A stretch of DNA of 64,000 nucleotides from Arthrobacter citreus (lineage in GTDB: Bacteria > Bacillota > Bacilli > Bacillales > Bacillaceae_G), in assembly GCA_013200995.1 (NCBI GenBank), contig CP053688.1, positions 4,960,001-5,024,000 on the forward strand. The letters are read 5' to 3'. The notes beneath the pieces were generated by a model that was given only the letters and a program-made list of their open reading frames with translations, was not told where the DNA came from and did not search any database. The number at the start of each line of letters is the position of its first letter. The first letter of the stretch is position 1. Both the position numbers and the translations under genes were made by a program. Positions 28,381 to 37,253 of this stretch are shown here, one piece after another.

Positions 28381-28413
28381 CCTCCTTTTTCATTAAAAAG
28401 GGGGATTTTTTTT
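28381..28413 (+). terminator. Terminator after dtd
   Basis: CCTCCTTTTT and AAAAAGGGGG pair around CATT and are followed by ATTTTTTTT. Confidence 0.85.
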
Positions 28414-28503
28414 GTACAAATTAATTTTTAAAATAATAACTTCTTATTGCGAATATACTAAAAGTACACGGGTTCTGATAAAGAATTCACAGGAGGGTAC
28501 TAT

Positions 28504-28683
28504 ATGGACATAATTACAATCGTCTTGATCCTCATCGCTGGTGTAATTTTGTTTACAATCCTCAAAAGCTTCTTTAAAGCACTCTTATTTGTTATTTTAA
28601 TCATTCTAGTATATTACGGATTAATGTACTTCATAGACGGCTCAGTTGAGAGCATACAATCTACTATAAGAGCTTTTTATTAG
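28504..28683 (+). CDS. Small membrane protein, 59 residues
   Basis: AGGAGGG lies 6 nt before ATG 28504, and an intrinsic terminator begins at the stop codon, so this short frame is a self-contained gene. It encodes MDIITIVLILIAGVILFTI, a KSFFKA turn, a second hydrophobic helix (LLFVILIILVYYGLMYF) and a polar tail. I do not recognise the family. In B. subtilis an amidase gene (yrvJ) lies between dtd and hisS instead. Confidence 0.65.
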   Translation: MDIITIVLILIAGVILFTILKSFFKALLFVILIILVYYGLMYFIDGSVESIQSTIRAFY

Positions 28684-28710
28684 ACCATGGTGTGTGCCAT
28701 GGTTTTTTTT
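28684..28710 (+). terminator. Terminator of the 59-residue gene
   Basis: ACCATGG and CCATGGT are perfect arms around TGTGTG, followed by eight T. Confidence 0.85.
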
Positions 28711-28786
28711 GTTGGTGTGGGAATGTGGAACAAAAAATAGAGAATCATAAATAAAAATGGGGGAGAGGAAATAAAAGAATTAGCAG

Positions 28787-28960
28787 CAAATAAAAATAAT
28801 GAAACTGCAAATAAATTTCTAAAGTACAAATAAAAATAATGAAACTGCAAATAAATTTCTAAAGTACAAATAAAAATAATGAAACTGCAAATAAAATTAC
28901 CGAAACTGCAAATAAAATCATCAAATCTGCTAATAAGTCGGTCCAAAACTGCAAATAAAA
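28787..28960. repeat. Tandem repeat with 40-bp unit and 20-bp sub-unit
   Basis: A 40-bp unit beginning CAAATAAAAATAATGAAACT occurs twice exactly (28787-28826, 28827-28866) and then partly (28867-28890). Beyond that only the sub-unit core CTGCAAATAAA continues with about 20-nt spacing and drift up to 28960. The rest of the 28711-29156 gap shows no gene; long leftward frames through the array are a by-product of its composition. Confidence 0.8.
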
Positions 28961-29156
28961 CTTAATAACCACTAATTTCATCCAATTATACTAATTATTT
29001 GATTCATTTTTGAAACGATATATTAAGAAATACTCAATTTTTATAAAATTTTACTCATTTTCACCTAAGCCGATAGAACTGAAGCTACTTTAATTGTTTA
29101 ATCCAATAAATATTTGGACATCCTATATAACAACATACTTGGAAGGAGACTGCATC

Positions 29157-29330
29157 ATGAGAATAAATAATCGTAATAGTCTAGGATCAGGTAGAAAAGG
29201 TGTCTTTAATATGGATTTTCATGAGTTTCAAAATAGGGGGCAAGAAACTAATTCACTAGAGATGGCGAGTGAGTTTGGCCTTACTTTAAGAGAAGTGCGT
29301 GAATTGAAAAGACAGCTAGAGCGTTCGTAA
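29157..29330 (+). CDS. Small helix-turn-helix-like protein (YrzK-like place)
   Basis: This is a 57-residue protein. The end, NSLEMASEFGLTLREVRELKRQLERS, resembles the helix-turn-helix of sigma factor region 4; the first half is polar with GRKGVFNMDFHEFQ. I chose ATG 29157 because AAGGAG lies 8 nt upstream; the frame is open 21 codons further. The position before the hisS leader corresponds to B. subtilis yrzK. DNA binding is possible but unproven. Confidence 0.65.
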   Translation: MRINNRNSLGSGRKGVFNMDFHEFQNRGQETNSLEMASEFGLTLREVRELKRQLERS

Positions 29331-29347
29331 AAAAAATTTAACTGTCC

Positions 29348-29376
29348 TTGACATTTATTGTATCCGAACGTAAGAT
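29348..29376 (+). promoter_or_regulatory. Sigma-A promoter of the hisS T-box leader
   Basis: TTGACA (29348-29353) and TAAGAT (29371-29376) are 17 nt apart and lie just upstream of the T-box leader. Confidence 0.75.
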
Positions 29377-29410
29377 ATAAAATAACATATTGATACATAA
29401 TAACAATCCA

Positions 29411-29661
29411 AAGACGGAGAAAAGTAGGATAGGATCTCTTGGAGAGAGAGGGAGTGCCGCGGCTGAGAGCATTTCCACAAGTAGACTATTTGAAAGACAC
29501 TCCCGAGGCTTTATTCTGAACGATTTCTAGTAAGAATAAACGTGAATCGGCGTTAACGATGAAAGTGGGAGAACATTATTGTTCTTCAATTAGGGTGGCA
29601 CCACGGGCTTATAACTCTCGTCCCTACTGATATTTATTTCAGTAGGCACGGGAGTTTTTTG
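29411..29661 (+). promoter_or_regulatory. T-box leader of hisS-aspS
   Basis: The T-box sequence AGGGTGGCACCACGGG is at 29592-29607 and would pair with the acceptor end of an uncharged tRNA. The terminator follows: ACTCTCGTCCCTACTGA pairs with TCAGTAGGCACGGGAGT (29613-29654), ending in six T. Stem I is closed by GGGAGTG (29450-29456) with CACTCCC (29498-29504). GACAC at 29496-29500 is a candidate specifier that contains both GAC (Asp) and CAC (His). Uncharged tRNA should prevent termination and raise synthetase expression. The fold was not computed. Confidence 0.9.
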
Positions 29662-29698
29662 TATTTATAATGAGGTTTTTTATTTAGGAGGATTTACA

Positions 29699-30964
29699 AT
29701 GTCAATTAATATTCCAAGAGGTACTCAGGATATTTTACCTGGTACTGTTGAAAAGTGGCAGTATATTGAAAAATTTGCAAAAGATTTATGTAATCGATAC
29801 AACTATAGTGAAATTCGTACGCCAATGTTTGAGCATACTGAGTTATTCCTACGTGGTGTTGGTGATACAACGGATATCGTTCAAAAAGAAATGTATACTT
29901 TTACGGATCGTGGAGATCGTCAATTAACATTACGTCCAGAAGGAACGGCATCAATTGCTCGTTCTTATGTTGAACATAAAATGTACGGAAATAGTAGCCA
30001 ACCTACAAAATTATATTATATTGGTCCTATGTTCCGTTATGAGCGTCCACAAGCAGGTCGTTATCGTCAATTCGTACAGTTTGGTATCGAAGCTTTAGGT
30101 AGTAATGATCCTTCAATCGATGCGGAAGTATTAGCACTTTCAATGGATTTATATCGTGGACTTGGATTGAAAAATGTTAAGTTAGTAATTAATAGTTTAG
30201 GTGATTTAGAAAGCCGTAAAGCACATCGTGAAGCGCTTGTGAATCATTTTAAACCGGTGGCACATGAGTTATGTGGCGATTGTAATACTCGTTTAAAGTC
30301 AAATCCATTACGAGTTTTAGATTGTAAAAAGGATCATAATCATCCTTCAATGAAGACCGCACCTTCAATTTTAGATTATTTAAATGAGGAATCTGTAAAG
30401 TACTTTGAAGCTGTTCAATCTTACTTAACTGCTATGAAGATTCCATTTGAAATTGATGCAAACTTAGTGCGTGGTTTAGATTACTATAATCACACGGTAT
30501 TTGAAATCATGTTAGAAGGTAAAGGATTCGGTTCAATTTCAACATTAAGTGGCGGTGGTCGCTATAATGGTTTAGTTGAAGAAATCGGCGGTCCAAATAC
30601 TCCAGGTATTGGCTTCGCATTAAGTATTGAGCGTTTATTATTAGCTCTTGAAACTGAAGAAATTGACCTTCCTATTCAACAAGAGATGGATGTATTCCTA
30701 ATTGCACTTGGAGACGAAGTGAAAAAAGAAGCAACAGCTATTTTATATCAATTACGTAAAGCTGGTCTTGTTTGTGAAAAAGATTATCAAGACCGTAAAA
30801 TAAAAGCTCAGTTCAAAGCAGCTGAACGTTATAAATCAAAATTTGTAGCAGTTCTAGGTGAAGATGAATTATCACGAGGAGTTATTAATTTAAAGGACCA
30901 AGAAACTGGTGTACAAGAGGAAGTCGCATTAGACATCTTTGTAAAATACGTAAGCTCTAAATAA
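29699..30964 (+). CDS. hisS: Histidyl-tRNA synthetase
   Basis: This is a 421-residue class II synthetase charging tRNA-His. It starts [15 protein letters not shown]. Motif 2 is [20 protein letters not shown], the histidine-binding loops are [15 protein letters not shown] and [14 protein letters not shown], and motif 3 is [15 protein letters not shown]. The C-terminal anticodon-binding domain is complete. AGGAGG precedes the ATG. It is co-transcribed with aspS under one T-box. Confidence 0.98.
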   Translation: MSINIPRGTQDILPGTVEKWQYIEKFAKDLCNRYNYSEIRTPMFEHTELFLRGVGDTTDIVQKEMYTFTDRGDRQLTLRPEGTASIARSYVEHKMYGNSSQPTKLYYIGPMFRYERPQAGRYRQFVQFGIEALGSNDPSIDAEVLALSMDLYRGLGLKNVKLVINSLGDLESRKAHREALVNHFKPVAHELCGDCNTRLKSNPLRVLDCKKDHNHPSMKTAPSILDYLNEESVKYFEAVQSYLTAMKIPFEIDANLVRGLDYYNHTVFEIMLEGKGFGSISTLSGGGRYNGLVEEIGGPNTPGIGFALSIERLLLALETEEIDLPIQQEMDVFLIALGDEVKKEATAILYQLRKAGLVCEKDYQDRKIKAQFKAAERYKSKFVAVLGEDELSRGVINLKDQETGVQEEVALDIFVKYVSSK

Positions 30965-30983
30965 TCAAGTGGGGGAATTGAAA

Positions 30984-32753
30984 ATGGAACAACGAACGCA
31001 TTTATGTGGAGAACTAAGAGAATCACATATAGGTCAAAGTGTAACACTTAAAGGATGGGTACAAAAAAGACGTGATTTAGGTGGATTAATTTTCATTGAT
31101 CTACGTGACCGTTCTGGACTTGTACAAATCGTTTTTAATCCTGAAACTTCAGGTGAAGCTTTAGCTTTAGCGGAAACTGTGCGTAATGAATTTATTCTTC
31201 ATGTTCACGGGAATGTAGTTTCTCGTGGTGAAGGTACTGTTAATACAAATCTTGCTACAGGAGCAATTGAAGTTTCTGCAGAAAAGCTTGAGATTATTAA
31301 CAAAGCTAAAAATCCTCCATTTGCGATTGAAAATAAATCAGATGTTGCAGAAGACCTTCGTTTAAAATATCGTTATTTAGATTTACGTCGTCCGGTTATG
31401 TATGACACATTTAAATTACGTTCGAAAATTACAAAATCAGTTCGTGATTTCTTAGACGGTGAAGACTTCTTAGAAGTTGAAACACCAATTTTAACGAAGA
31501 GTACACCTGAAGGAGCTCGTGACTATTTAGTACCTAGCCGTGTACATCCAGGTGAGTTTTATGCTTTACCACAATCACCTCAAATCTTTAAACAATTATT
31601 AATGGTTTCAGGTTTTGAGCGTTACTTCCAAATTGCTCGTTGCTTCCGTGACGAAGATTTACGTGCTGACCGTCAACCAGAATTTACTCAAATAGACATC
31701 GAAACTAGCTTCCTTTCTCAAGAGGAAATTATGGAGATGACTGAAAGAATGATGGTTAAAATGATGAAGGAAACAAAAGGTGTAGAATTAGTTACACCAC
31801 TTCCTCGAATGAGTTATGATGAAGCAATGAATCGTTATGGTTCTGATAAACCAGATACTCGTTTTGGATTAGAGCTAATCGATGTTTCTTCTTTCGCAAA
31901 AGAAAGTGGATTTAAAGTATTTACTTCAGCTGTAGAAAATGGTGGCCAAGTAAAGTGTTTAAACGTGAAAGGTCAAGCGGCAAAATATTCTCGTAAAGAC
32001 ATCGATGGACTTCAAGAATATGCTGGTCGTTATGGAGCAAAAGGCCTCGCTTGGTTAAAACTAGAAGAAGATGGTTTTAAAGGACCAATAGCAAAATTCT
32101 TTAGTGAAGAAGAGTTTGCTACTTTAAAATTAGCTGTAGAAGCTGAAGCTGGTGACTTAATTTTATTCGTAGCATCAGATGCTTCAGTAGTTGCAAACAG
32201 CTTAGGAGCACTTCGTTTAAAACTAGGAAAAGACTTAGATTTAATCGATCAATCGAAATTCAATTTCTTATGGGTTACTGAATGGCCTTTACTTGAGTAC
32301 GATGCAGATTTAAACCGATATTTTGCTGCACACCATCCATTCACATCACCTGTTCGTGAAGATATTGCGAAATTAGATACTGATCCTGGTAGTGTAAAAG
32401 CACAAGCTTATGACTTAGTTCTAAATGGTTACGAGCTTGGTGGTGGATCTGTACGTATTTATGAAAGAGACATACAAGAAAAAATGTTCAAATGCTTAGG
32501 ATTCTCTGAAGAAGAAGCGCAAGCTCAATTTGGTTTCTTAATGGAAGCATTTGAATATGGAACTCCACCACACGGCGGAATTGCGTTAGGTTTAGATCGT
32601 ATTGTCATGTTACTTGCAGGTCGTACAAACTTACGTGACACAATTGCATTCCCTAAAACGGCGTCAGCAAGTTGCTTATTAACAGAAGCACCAAGCCCAG
32701 TTTCTTCTGCACAATTAGAAGAATTAGCGTTAAAAACAACTGTAGAAGAGTAA
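30984..32753 (+). CDS. aspS: Aspartyl-tRNA synthetase
   Basis: This is a 589-residue class II bacterial-type enzyme. It has an N-terminal OB-fold anticodon domain ([26 protein letters not shown]), motif 2 with [21 protein letters not shown], the bacterial GAD insertion domain in the middle, and motif 3 with [18 protein letters not shown] start at ATG 30984 with GTGGGGGAA upstream; the in-frame GTG 30969 lies inside that site. There is no leader of its own in the 19-nt gap after hisS, so it depends on the hisS T-box. Confidence 0.97.
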   Translation: MEQRTHLCGELRESHIGQSVTLKGWVQKRRDLGGLIFIDLRDRSGLVQIVFNPETSGEALALAETVRNEFILHVHGNVVSRGEGTVNTNLATGAIEVSAEKLEIINKAKNPPFAIENKSDVAEDLRLKYRYLDLRRPVMYDTFKLRSKITKSVRDFLDGEDFLEVETPILTKSTPEGARDYLVPSRVHPGEFYALPQSPQIFKQLLMVSGFERYFQIARCFRDEDLRADRQPEFTQIDIETSFLSQEEIMEMTERMMVKMMKETKGVELVTPLPRMSYDEAMNRYGSDKPDTRFGLELIDVSSFAKESGFKVFTSAVENGGQVKCLNVKGQAAKYSRKDIDGLQEYAGRYGAKGLAWLKLEEDGFKGPIAKFFSEEEFATLKLAVEAEAGDLILFVASDASVVANSLGALRLKLGKDLDLIDQSKFNFLWVTEWPLLEYDADLNRYFAAHHPFTSPVREDIAKLDTDPGSVKAQAYDLVLNGYELGGGSVRIYERDIQEKMFKCLGFSEEEAQAQFGFLMEAFEYGTPPHGGIALGLDRIVMLLAGRTNLRDTIAFPKTASASCLLTEAPSPVSSAQLEELALKTTVEE

Positions 32754-32767
32754 AATAAAAAGGAAGG

Positions 32768-32802
32768 GGAAAGGAATTTATTTTCTTAATCCTTTCCTTT
32801 TT
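32768..32802 (+). terminator. Terminator of hisS-aspS
   Basis: GGAAAGGA and TCCTTTCC are perfect arms, followed by TTTTTATT. It lies 14 nt after the aspS stop. Confidence 0.75.
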
Positions 32803-32846
32803 ATTGTTGTAAGATTATTAAAATTCTTTATTTCTAAAATTCAAGC

Positions 32847-32876
32847 TTGATGTAAATAGCTTGTATCATGTATATT
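32847..32876 (+). promoter_or_regulatory. Promoter of tcdA
   Basis: TTGATG and TATATT are 18 nt apart, 41 nt before the start codon at 32918. Confidence 0.5.
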
Positions 32877-32917
32877 TAAATCATTGTAATCTGATTAAGA
32901 TAGTGGGAGTTGAACAA

Positions 32918-33685
32918 ATGTTACACCAATTTTCTCGTAATGAGCTTGCTTTTGGTAAAGCAGGTTTAGAGCGTTTACAAAACAGTACGGTTGCTATTTT
33001 AGGTATTGGAGGAGTTGGCTCATTCTCCGCAGAGGCTTTAGCTCGTTCTGGAGTCGGTCGTTTAATACTAGTTGATAAAGATGTAATCGATATAACAAAC
33101 GTGAATAGACAAATTCATGCTTTATTATCGACTGTCGGTGAGCCTAAAGTAGAAATGATGAAGCAACGTATTCTTGAAATTAATCCTGAATGCGAAGTAA
33201 TTACACATAGAATGTTTTATACAGAAGAAACATTTGAAAAGTTTTTCGAAATTCCATTAGATTATGTAATTGATGCTTCTGATACGATTACATATAAAAT
33301 TCATTTAATTAAAGAGTGTCGCCGTCGAGGAATTCCACTTATTTCAAGTATGGGTGCTGCTAACAAGATGGATCCAACACGATTTAAAATTGCAGATATT
33401 TCTAAAACAACACATGATCCAATTGCAAAGGTTATTCGAACAAAGCTGCGCAAGGAAGGTATTCAAAAAGGGGTAACAGTGGTCTTTTCAGATGAAAGCC
33501 CTATTGTCATTCGTGAAGATGTACGTAAAGAAATCGTACCAGATGAAAATACAAAAATTCGTAAAGCAAAAATGCCGCCATCTTCAAACGCATTTGTCCC
33601 TTCAGTTGCTGGCTTAATCGCGGCAAGTCATGCTGTACGTGAATTAATAAAAGATATTGAAATTAAACGTGTAGGTAAAGAATAA
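32918..33685 (+). CDS. tcdA: tRNA threonylcarbamoyladenosine dehydratase (YrvM)
   Basis: This is a 255-residue E1/MoeB-like enzyme that cyclises t6A at tRNA position 37 to ct6A using ATP. The nucleotide fold is GIGGVGSFSAEALARSGVGRLILVDKD (about 32-58), and VNRQIHALLSTVGEPKVE is the adenylation region. I start at ATG 32918 with GTGGGAG 8 nt upstream; 19 more in-frame codons before it are unsupported. B. subtilis yrvM is in the same position after aspS. Confidence 0.93.
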   Translation: MLHQFSRNELAFGKAGLERLQNSTVAILGIGGVGSFSAEALARSGVGRLILVDKDVIDITNVNRQIHALLSTVGEPKVEMMKQRILEINPECEVITHRMFYTEETFEKFFEIPLDYVIDASDTITYKIHLIKECRRRGIPLISSMGAANKMDPTRFKIADISKTTHDPIAKVIRTKLRKEGIQKGVTVVFSDESPIVIREDVRKEIVPDENTKIRKAKMPPSSNAFVPSVAGLIAASHAVRELIKDIEIKRVGKE

Positions 33686-33704
33686 AAAAATTAGTGGTAG
33701 TCAG

Positions 33705-33736
33705 ACTGTAGGAATTAATTTCCTACAGTTTTTTTA
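33705..33736 (+). terminator. Terminator of tcdA
   Basis: ACTGTAGGAA and TTTCCTACAGT pair around a short loop and are followed by seven T. Confidence 0.85.
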
Positions 33737-33777
33737 TTTATAATTGCAAAAACTAACCTTAAAGTAGGAGGTGTTTG

Positions 33778-34026
33778 ATGTTGAATAGAACATTGAAAGT
33801 ATGTTGTGCTTTCGGATTATCATTAACAATTTTATCTGCCTGTAGTAGTACGAATAACATGGAAAAAGATCGAACTCAGCATAATGTAGATAATTTATCC
33901 AATCGGTTAAATGTTTTATATAAAAAGAAAGATAATGTCGTCAAGAAGAAAGGTAAAGTTGGCAAAGACGGTGTTGTTAACGATATGGAATCAATTGAAA
34001 TGAATAAACGAAAACCTAATAAGTAA
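33778..34026 (+). CDS. Small lipoprotein, unknown function
   Basis: This is an 82-residue exported protein. The signal peptide MLNRTLKVCCAFGLSLTILSACSS ends in the lipobox LSAC, so the mature protein would be anchored by Cys 22. The mature part is polar and Lys-rich (YKKKDNVVKKKGKVGKDG). GGAGGTG precedes ATG 33778. A terminator follows at 34034, so it is transcribed alone. No family recognised. Confidence 0.7.
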   Translation: MLNRTLKVCCAFGLSLTILSACSSTNNMEKDRTQHNVDNLSNRLNVLYKKKDNVVKKKGKVGKDGVVNDMESIEMNKRKPNK

Positions 34027-34033
34027 AAAAAGA

Positions 34034-34056
34034 AACCCTCAAGAAATTGGGGGTTT
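34034..34056 (+). terminator. Terminator of the small lipoprotein gene
   Basis: AACCCTCAA and TTGGGGGTT pair around GAAA and are followed by TT. Confidence 0.65.
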
Positions 34057-34129
34057 TAAACTGCTCGCTTTCTTTTGTTTCGCTGTTTTGTGATGCTCAA
34101 AAAGAATCTGTGGAATTATCTTAAACCTG

Positions 34130-34348
34130 TTACATATTTATGTCTTTTTCATTTTTATTTTTACTTTTATGCCTGCGAACAAATCTTCGACCAATTAAAG
34201 AAATCACTACAAGCAAAATAACAAGTAGGAATATTTGAATTGTTGATAAGTTAAAATATTTTGCGCCAGTTACAATCAAAAGTGTAGAGAATGTACCTTT
34301 AATAATAAAAAATATAATAATCCATAAACCGCCCTTTTTCCAATTCAT
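34130..34348 (-). CDS. Small two-helix membrane protein
   Basis: This is a 72-residue protein with two hydrophobic helices (WIIIFFIIKGTFSTLLIV and IQIFLLVILLVVISLI) and a basic tail (RRFVRRHKSKNKNEKD) that should face the cytosol. AAGGAGT lies about 8 nt before the ATG. It follows the rsfA-like gene in the same direction. Function unknown. Confidence 0.65.
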   Translation of the reverse strand: MNWKKGGLWIIIFFIIKGTFSTLLIVTGAKYFNLSTIQIFLLVILLVVISLIGRRFVRRHKSKNKNEKDINM

Positions 34349-34447
34349 TTTATTATACTCCTTACTACCCGCATTCGTTTTATTACTTCATTATACAATA
34401 GTACAAGTTAGAAAATACGGTAAATGTTTTACAGTATTTTGTCTAAA

Positions 34448-34873
34448 TTAATCAGCTAAATTGATCAATACATCTTGTTTCTTTTGGATCAGCATTTTTA
34501 AATTGATTATTTTCTTGTACAATTCCTCATTTTCTATTTTTATTTTCATGACGTTTTCTTTTAAAATGAAATTTTGTTCAATGATTTGAGAATTTGGTTG
34601 TAAATTCGTTAAAAATTGAATGACTAAATCTAAATTTAATGAATGATTATTTATAGGTGTTTCGACGATTTGGTTTTTCTCTTTTAATTCATTGCTTTGA
34701 TTTGTTGATAGTTTTCGGTATCTAGACGCGCATGCGGCTTTTGTCCGATTGACAATATTTGCGACCATTTCAAATGCTTCTTGCTTCGATTTACCTTTGC
34801 TTTCATAATTGTTTACTAGTTCGATTAATGTATTTTCATCCTCTATGGACCATTTAGATTTAGGAATATTCAT
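34448..34873 (-). CDS. RsfA-family Myb-like DNA-binding protein
   Basis: This is a 141-residue protein. The N-terminal Myb/SANT-like domain (SKWSIEDENTLIELV, QEAFEMVANIVNRTKAACASRYR, about residues 5-55) matches the RsfA/YlbO family of forespore transcription factors. The C-terminal part is a coiled coil (about 100-138, ILKENVMKIKIENEELYKK). In B. subtilis RsfA fine-tunes sigma-F-dependent genes. This member is shorter than RsfA. AGAAGGTG precedes the ATG. It is divergent from rarA. Confidence 0.78.
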   Translation of the reverse strand: MNIPKSKWSIEDENTLIELVNNYESKGKSKQEAFEMVANIVNRTKAACASRYRKLSTNQSNELKEKNQIVETPINNHSLNLDLVIQFLTNLQPNSQIIEQNFILKENVMKIKIENEELYKKIINLKMLIQKKQDVLINLAD

Positions 34874-35014
34874 TTTTTCACCTTCTTGAATTCATCTATT
34901 ATTATCATCACCAATTAATTTGTTTAGTAATGAGAAATATTTTCTAGTGCAGATGAAAAATGTTTCCAATTCATTTACAATAGAAAAAAGAGTTTGTTAA
35001 AAGGAGGGTGAAAA

Positions 35015-36304
35015 ATGAGTCATGAACCTCTAGCATACCGTATGAGACCTAGGACAATTGATGAATTGATCGGTCAAGAAAAAATAATCGGAAAAGAATC
35101 AGCGTTATATCGATTAATACATAATGGGCGAGTGCCTTCAATGTTAATACATGGAGAACCAGGAATAGGCAAGACTTCATTTGCCCATGCTATTGCTGGT
35201 ACAGTTGATAAACGATTTGTCACTGTAAATGCTACTACTTCTGGGAAAAAGGAACTTGAGGATATCGTACATGAAGCAAAAATGTTCGGTGAGATCATTC
35301 TTTTTGCTGATGAAATTCATCGTTGGTCGAAGCTACAGCAGGATTATTTATTATCGTATGTAGAAAGTGGATTTATTACTTTAATTGGTGCGACAACTGA
35401 GAATCCATACCACGATGTAAACAGTGCGATTAGAAGTCGGTGTAACCATATATTAAAATTAGAGCCTCTCTTGCCAAAGCATATTTATAAACTATTAGAT
35501 AAGGCCTTAAGAGATGAAGATAGAGGATTAGGAAATTTACAAGTTCAAATTTCTGAGGAACAAATATTAAAAATAGCTCATGGAGTGAATGGGGATGCAA
35601 GATCATCCTTAAATATATTAGAATCAATTGTTTATGGTTCACCAAAAGAATCAGACGGTACAATTGTAGTACAAGATGAAATCATCGATGAATTCCTTCG
35701 TTCGAAAGGATTTAATCATGATAAAAATGGAGATTTTCACTACGATACATTGTCTGGATTTCAAAAAAGTATTCGTGGAAGTGACGTAAATGGAGCGCTT
35801 TATTATTTAGCAAGGTTAATTGAAGCGGGTGATATAACTAGTATTATCCGTAGATTATTAGTTATTGCTTATGAGGATATCGGATTAGCTGGTGATCCAT
35901 GGAAGGTTGTACTAGCTTGTGAAGCAGCAAAACAAGTTGGTTTTCCTGAAGCGAGAATTATACTCTCAAATGCGGTAATTGAACTTTGTTTATCATCGAA
36001 ATCTAATTCAAGTGTTACATCAATTGATCGCGCATTAAATGATGTAAGAAGTGGGCTACATGATGATATTCCGGCACATTTAAAGGATAGTCATTATGCC
36101 GGGGCAAAAGATATGGGTCATGGAATTGGCTATATTTATCCACATGATCATCCATTAGGTAATTTTGGTGGATGGGTAAATCAGCAATATCTTCCAGATC
36201 GTCTTGTCAATCAAATTTACTATAAACCAAAAGACGCTGGTAACGAAAAACGTTATGGGGCTATATTTGAAAAACTACAGCAATTTAAGAAGGATCGAAA
36301 ATAA
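35015..36304 (+). CDS. rarA: Replication-associated recombination protein RarA (AAA+ ATPase)
   Basis: This is a 429-residue clamp-loader-like AAA+ ATPase (MgsA/WRNIP1 family) acting at stalled replication forks. Walker A is GEPGIGKTS (about residue 46), Walker B ILFADEIHR, sensor 1 IGATTENPY. The C-terminal tetramerisation part has DVNGALYYLARLIEAGD and YPHDHPLGNFGGWVNQQYLP. AGGAGGGTG precedes the ATG. B. subtilis yrvN is at this place, just before cymR. Confidence 0.95.
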   Translation: MSHEPLAYRMRPRTIDELIGQEKIIGKESALYRLIHNGRVPSMLIHGEPGIGKTSFAHAIAGTVDKRFVTVNATTSGKKELEDIVHEAKMFGEIILFADEIHRWSKLQQDYLLSYVESGFITLIGATTENPYHDVNSAIRSRCNHILKLEPLLPKHIYKLLDKALRDEDRGLGNLQVQISEEQILKIAHGVNGDARSSLNILESIVYGSPKESDGTIVVQDEIIDEFLRSKGFNHDKNGDFHYDTLSGFQKSIRGSDVNGALYYLARLIEAGDITSIIRRLLVIAYEDIGLAGDPWKVVLACEAAKQVGFPEARIILSNAVIELCLSSKSNSSVTSIDRALNDVRSGLHDDIPAHLKDSHYAGAKDMGHGIGYIYPHDHPLGNFGGWVNQQYLPDRLVNQIYYKPKDAGNEKRYGAIFEKLQQFKKDRK

Positions 36305-36356
36305 AAAGGAAGTTCGATTTAAGCGAGTGTATTCGCTTAATCGAGCTTCCTTTTAA
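36304..36356. terminator. Bidirectional terminator between rarA and the DUF2306 gene
   Basis: AAAAGGAAGTTCGATTTAAG and CTTAATCGAGCTTCCTTTT form a stem of about 19 bp with few mismatches. It overlaps the 3' end of the convergent DUF2306 gene. Confidence 0.85.
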
Positions 36357-36981
36357 TATGTTTCTTTAAAATGATCCACTCAATAATGATAAAATTAAGT
36401 AATAAGCCTACCCATATATTCACGTTTAAGGCTACTTCGACCATTTTCTCTCTACCACCAGGTATATGCATTCCATTCAGCAAGAAGTAAGCTAAAAATA
36501 AAATAGGTACTAAAATTCTAGCACTAACGGCAACTAAAGTAATCCCCATACTTCGAATCATCCAGATTTTGTGATCCATATAATTTTTCTTCTTAATGCT
36601 ATACACACCTTGAAATGTAGTAAAGATCCAAAGTAATGTTAAAGTAAGAAAAGACGTTGCCCGCGTAAAATCTTCAACATAAAAAATGACAATCAACGCT
36701 AAAAGTCCACTTATGTAGACACTTATAAAGTAAACTTTTCCAATCATTCTGTGGATTTGCGGATTACGAATCCTAATACTTTTAACAAATTGTAAGAAAC
36801 CAGTAATTAGAGCTATCAATGCAAAAAAGATATGTGCTATTAAAGCAGGGTACTGTATTGAAGTAGAAGATATTTGAATACGACTATTTTCTGGATTAAA
36901 TAGAAAATAAGGAACTATAAATGGAATCATGACACAAAGTGAGAGAATAAATAAAATCCACCAAGTTTTTTTTGAATACAT
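36337..36981 (-). CDS. DUF2306 family membrane protein
   Basis: This is a 214-residue protein with six or seven hydrophobic helices. The conserved core HIFFALIALITGFLQFVKSIR, NPQIHRMIGKVYFISVYISG and YMDHKIWMIRSMGI fits DUF2306, related to haem-binding cytochrome-like four-helix proteins; the His residues could be ligands. I start at the ATG with TGGAGG 8 nt upstream; the frame extends 12 codons more. Function unknown. Confidence 0.8.
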   Translation of the reverse strand: MYSKKTWWILFILSLCVMIPFIVPYFLFNPENSRIQISSTSIQYPALIAHIFFALIALITGFLQFVKSIRIRNPQIHRMIGKVYFISVYISGLLALIVIFYVEDFTRATSFLTLTLLWIFTTFQGVYSIKKKNYMDHKIWMIRSMGITLVAVSARILVPILFLAYFLLNGMHIPGGREKMVEVALNVNIWVGLLLNFIIIEWIILKKHIKRKLD

Positions 36982-37045
36982 CAAATCTGCCTCCATTATA
37001 AAATCTAGCATCATCATAACACCCTAATATGAACCGAGCATGAAT

Positions 37046-37072
37046 AAAAAAGCCGAGATTTTATCTCGGCTT
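37046..37072. terminator. Terminator copy 1 flanking the 37107-37229 repeat
   Basis: AAGCCGAGA and TCTCGGCTT pair around TTTTA. The 24-bp sequence is exactly the same as at 37230-37253. Confidence 0.7.
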
Positions 37073-37106
37073 CATTGTTTAGACAAAATACAAAAGCTTG
37101 ATTTTC

Positions 37107-37229
37107 AGACTGATTGCAAGCGCTTGTCTTTCGAGGCGCGAAGTCTGGTGAGGAGCGGAGTTACCTAAACGGTAATGAGCACCGCAGACAGGCGAAGCAA
37201 CGAAGAAAGCGAGCGTTTGTCAACAGTCT
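37107..37229. repeat. GC-rich intergenic element with imperfect terminal inverted repeats
   Basis: The ends AGACTGATTG (37107) and CAACAGTCT (37221-37229) are inverted. The inside is much richer in G+C than the surroundings and contains GCGAAGTCTGGTGAGGAGCG and GAAGAAAGCGAGCGTTTGTC. From memory, similar segments are scattered in Bacillaceae intergenic regions. No coding frame is visible. It is framed by two identical terminators. Confidence 0.6.
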
Positions 37230-37253
37230 AAAGCCGAGATTTTATCTCGGCTT
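37230..37253 (-). terminator. Terminator copy 2, at the stop of the 586-residue gene
   Basis: The same 24 bp as copy 1 overlaps the TAA stop of the leftward 586-residue gene and is the natural terminator of that gene. Confidence 0.75.

Noticed and set aside
28680..28946. 88-codon leftward frame rich in Phe and Ile
   Set aside because: Made by translating the 40-bp tandem array and a terminator; no ribosome binding site.
28787..28960. CRISPR array
   Set aside because: Units are contiguous without unique spacers, very AT-rich, and no cas gene is nearby.
32754..32917. 6S RNA gene downstream of aspS
   Set aside because: I looked here from memory of the B. subtilis layout. The gap is only about 160 nt and holds just a terminator and the tcdA promoter, with no long rod-like pairing.
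37107..37229. Stable RNA or tRNA-like gene in the GC-rich element
   Set aside because: No tRNA or rRNA landmarks (no TTCGA loop or CCA end) and the inverted ends fit a dispersed repeat better.
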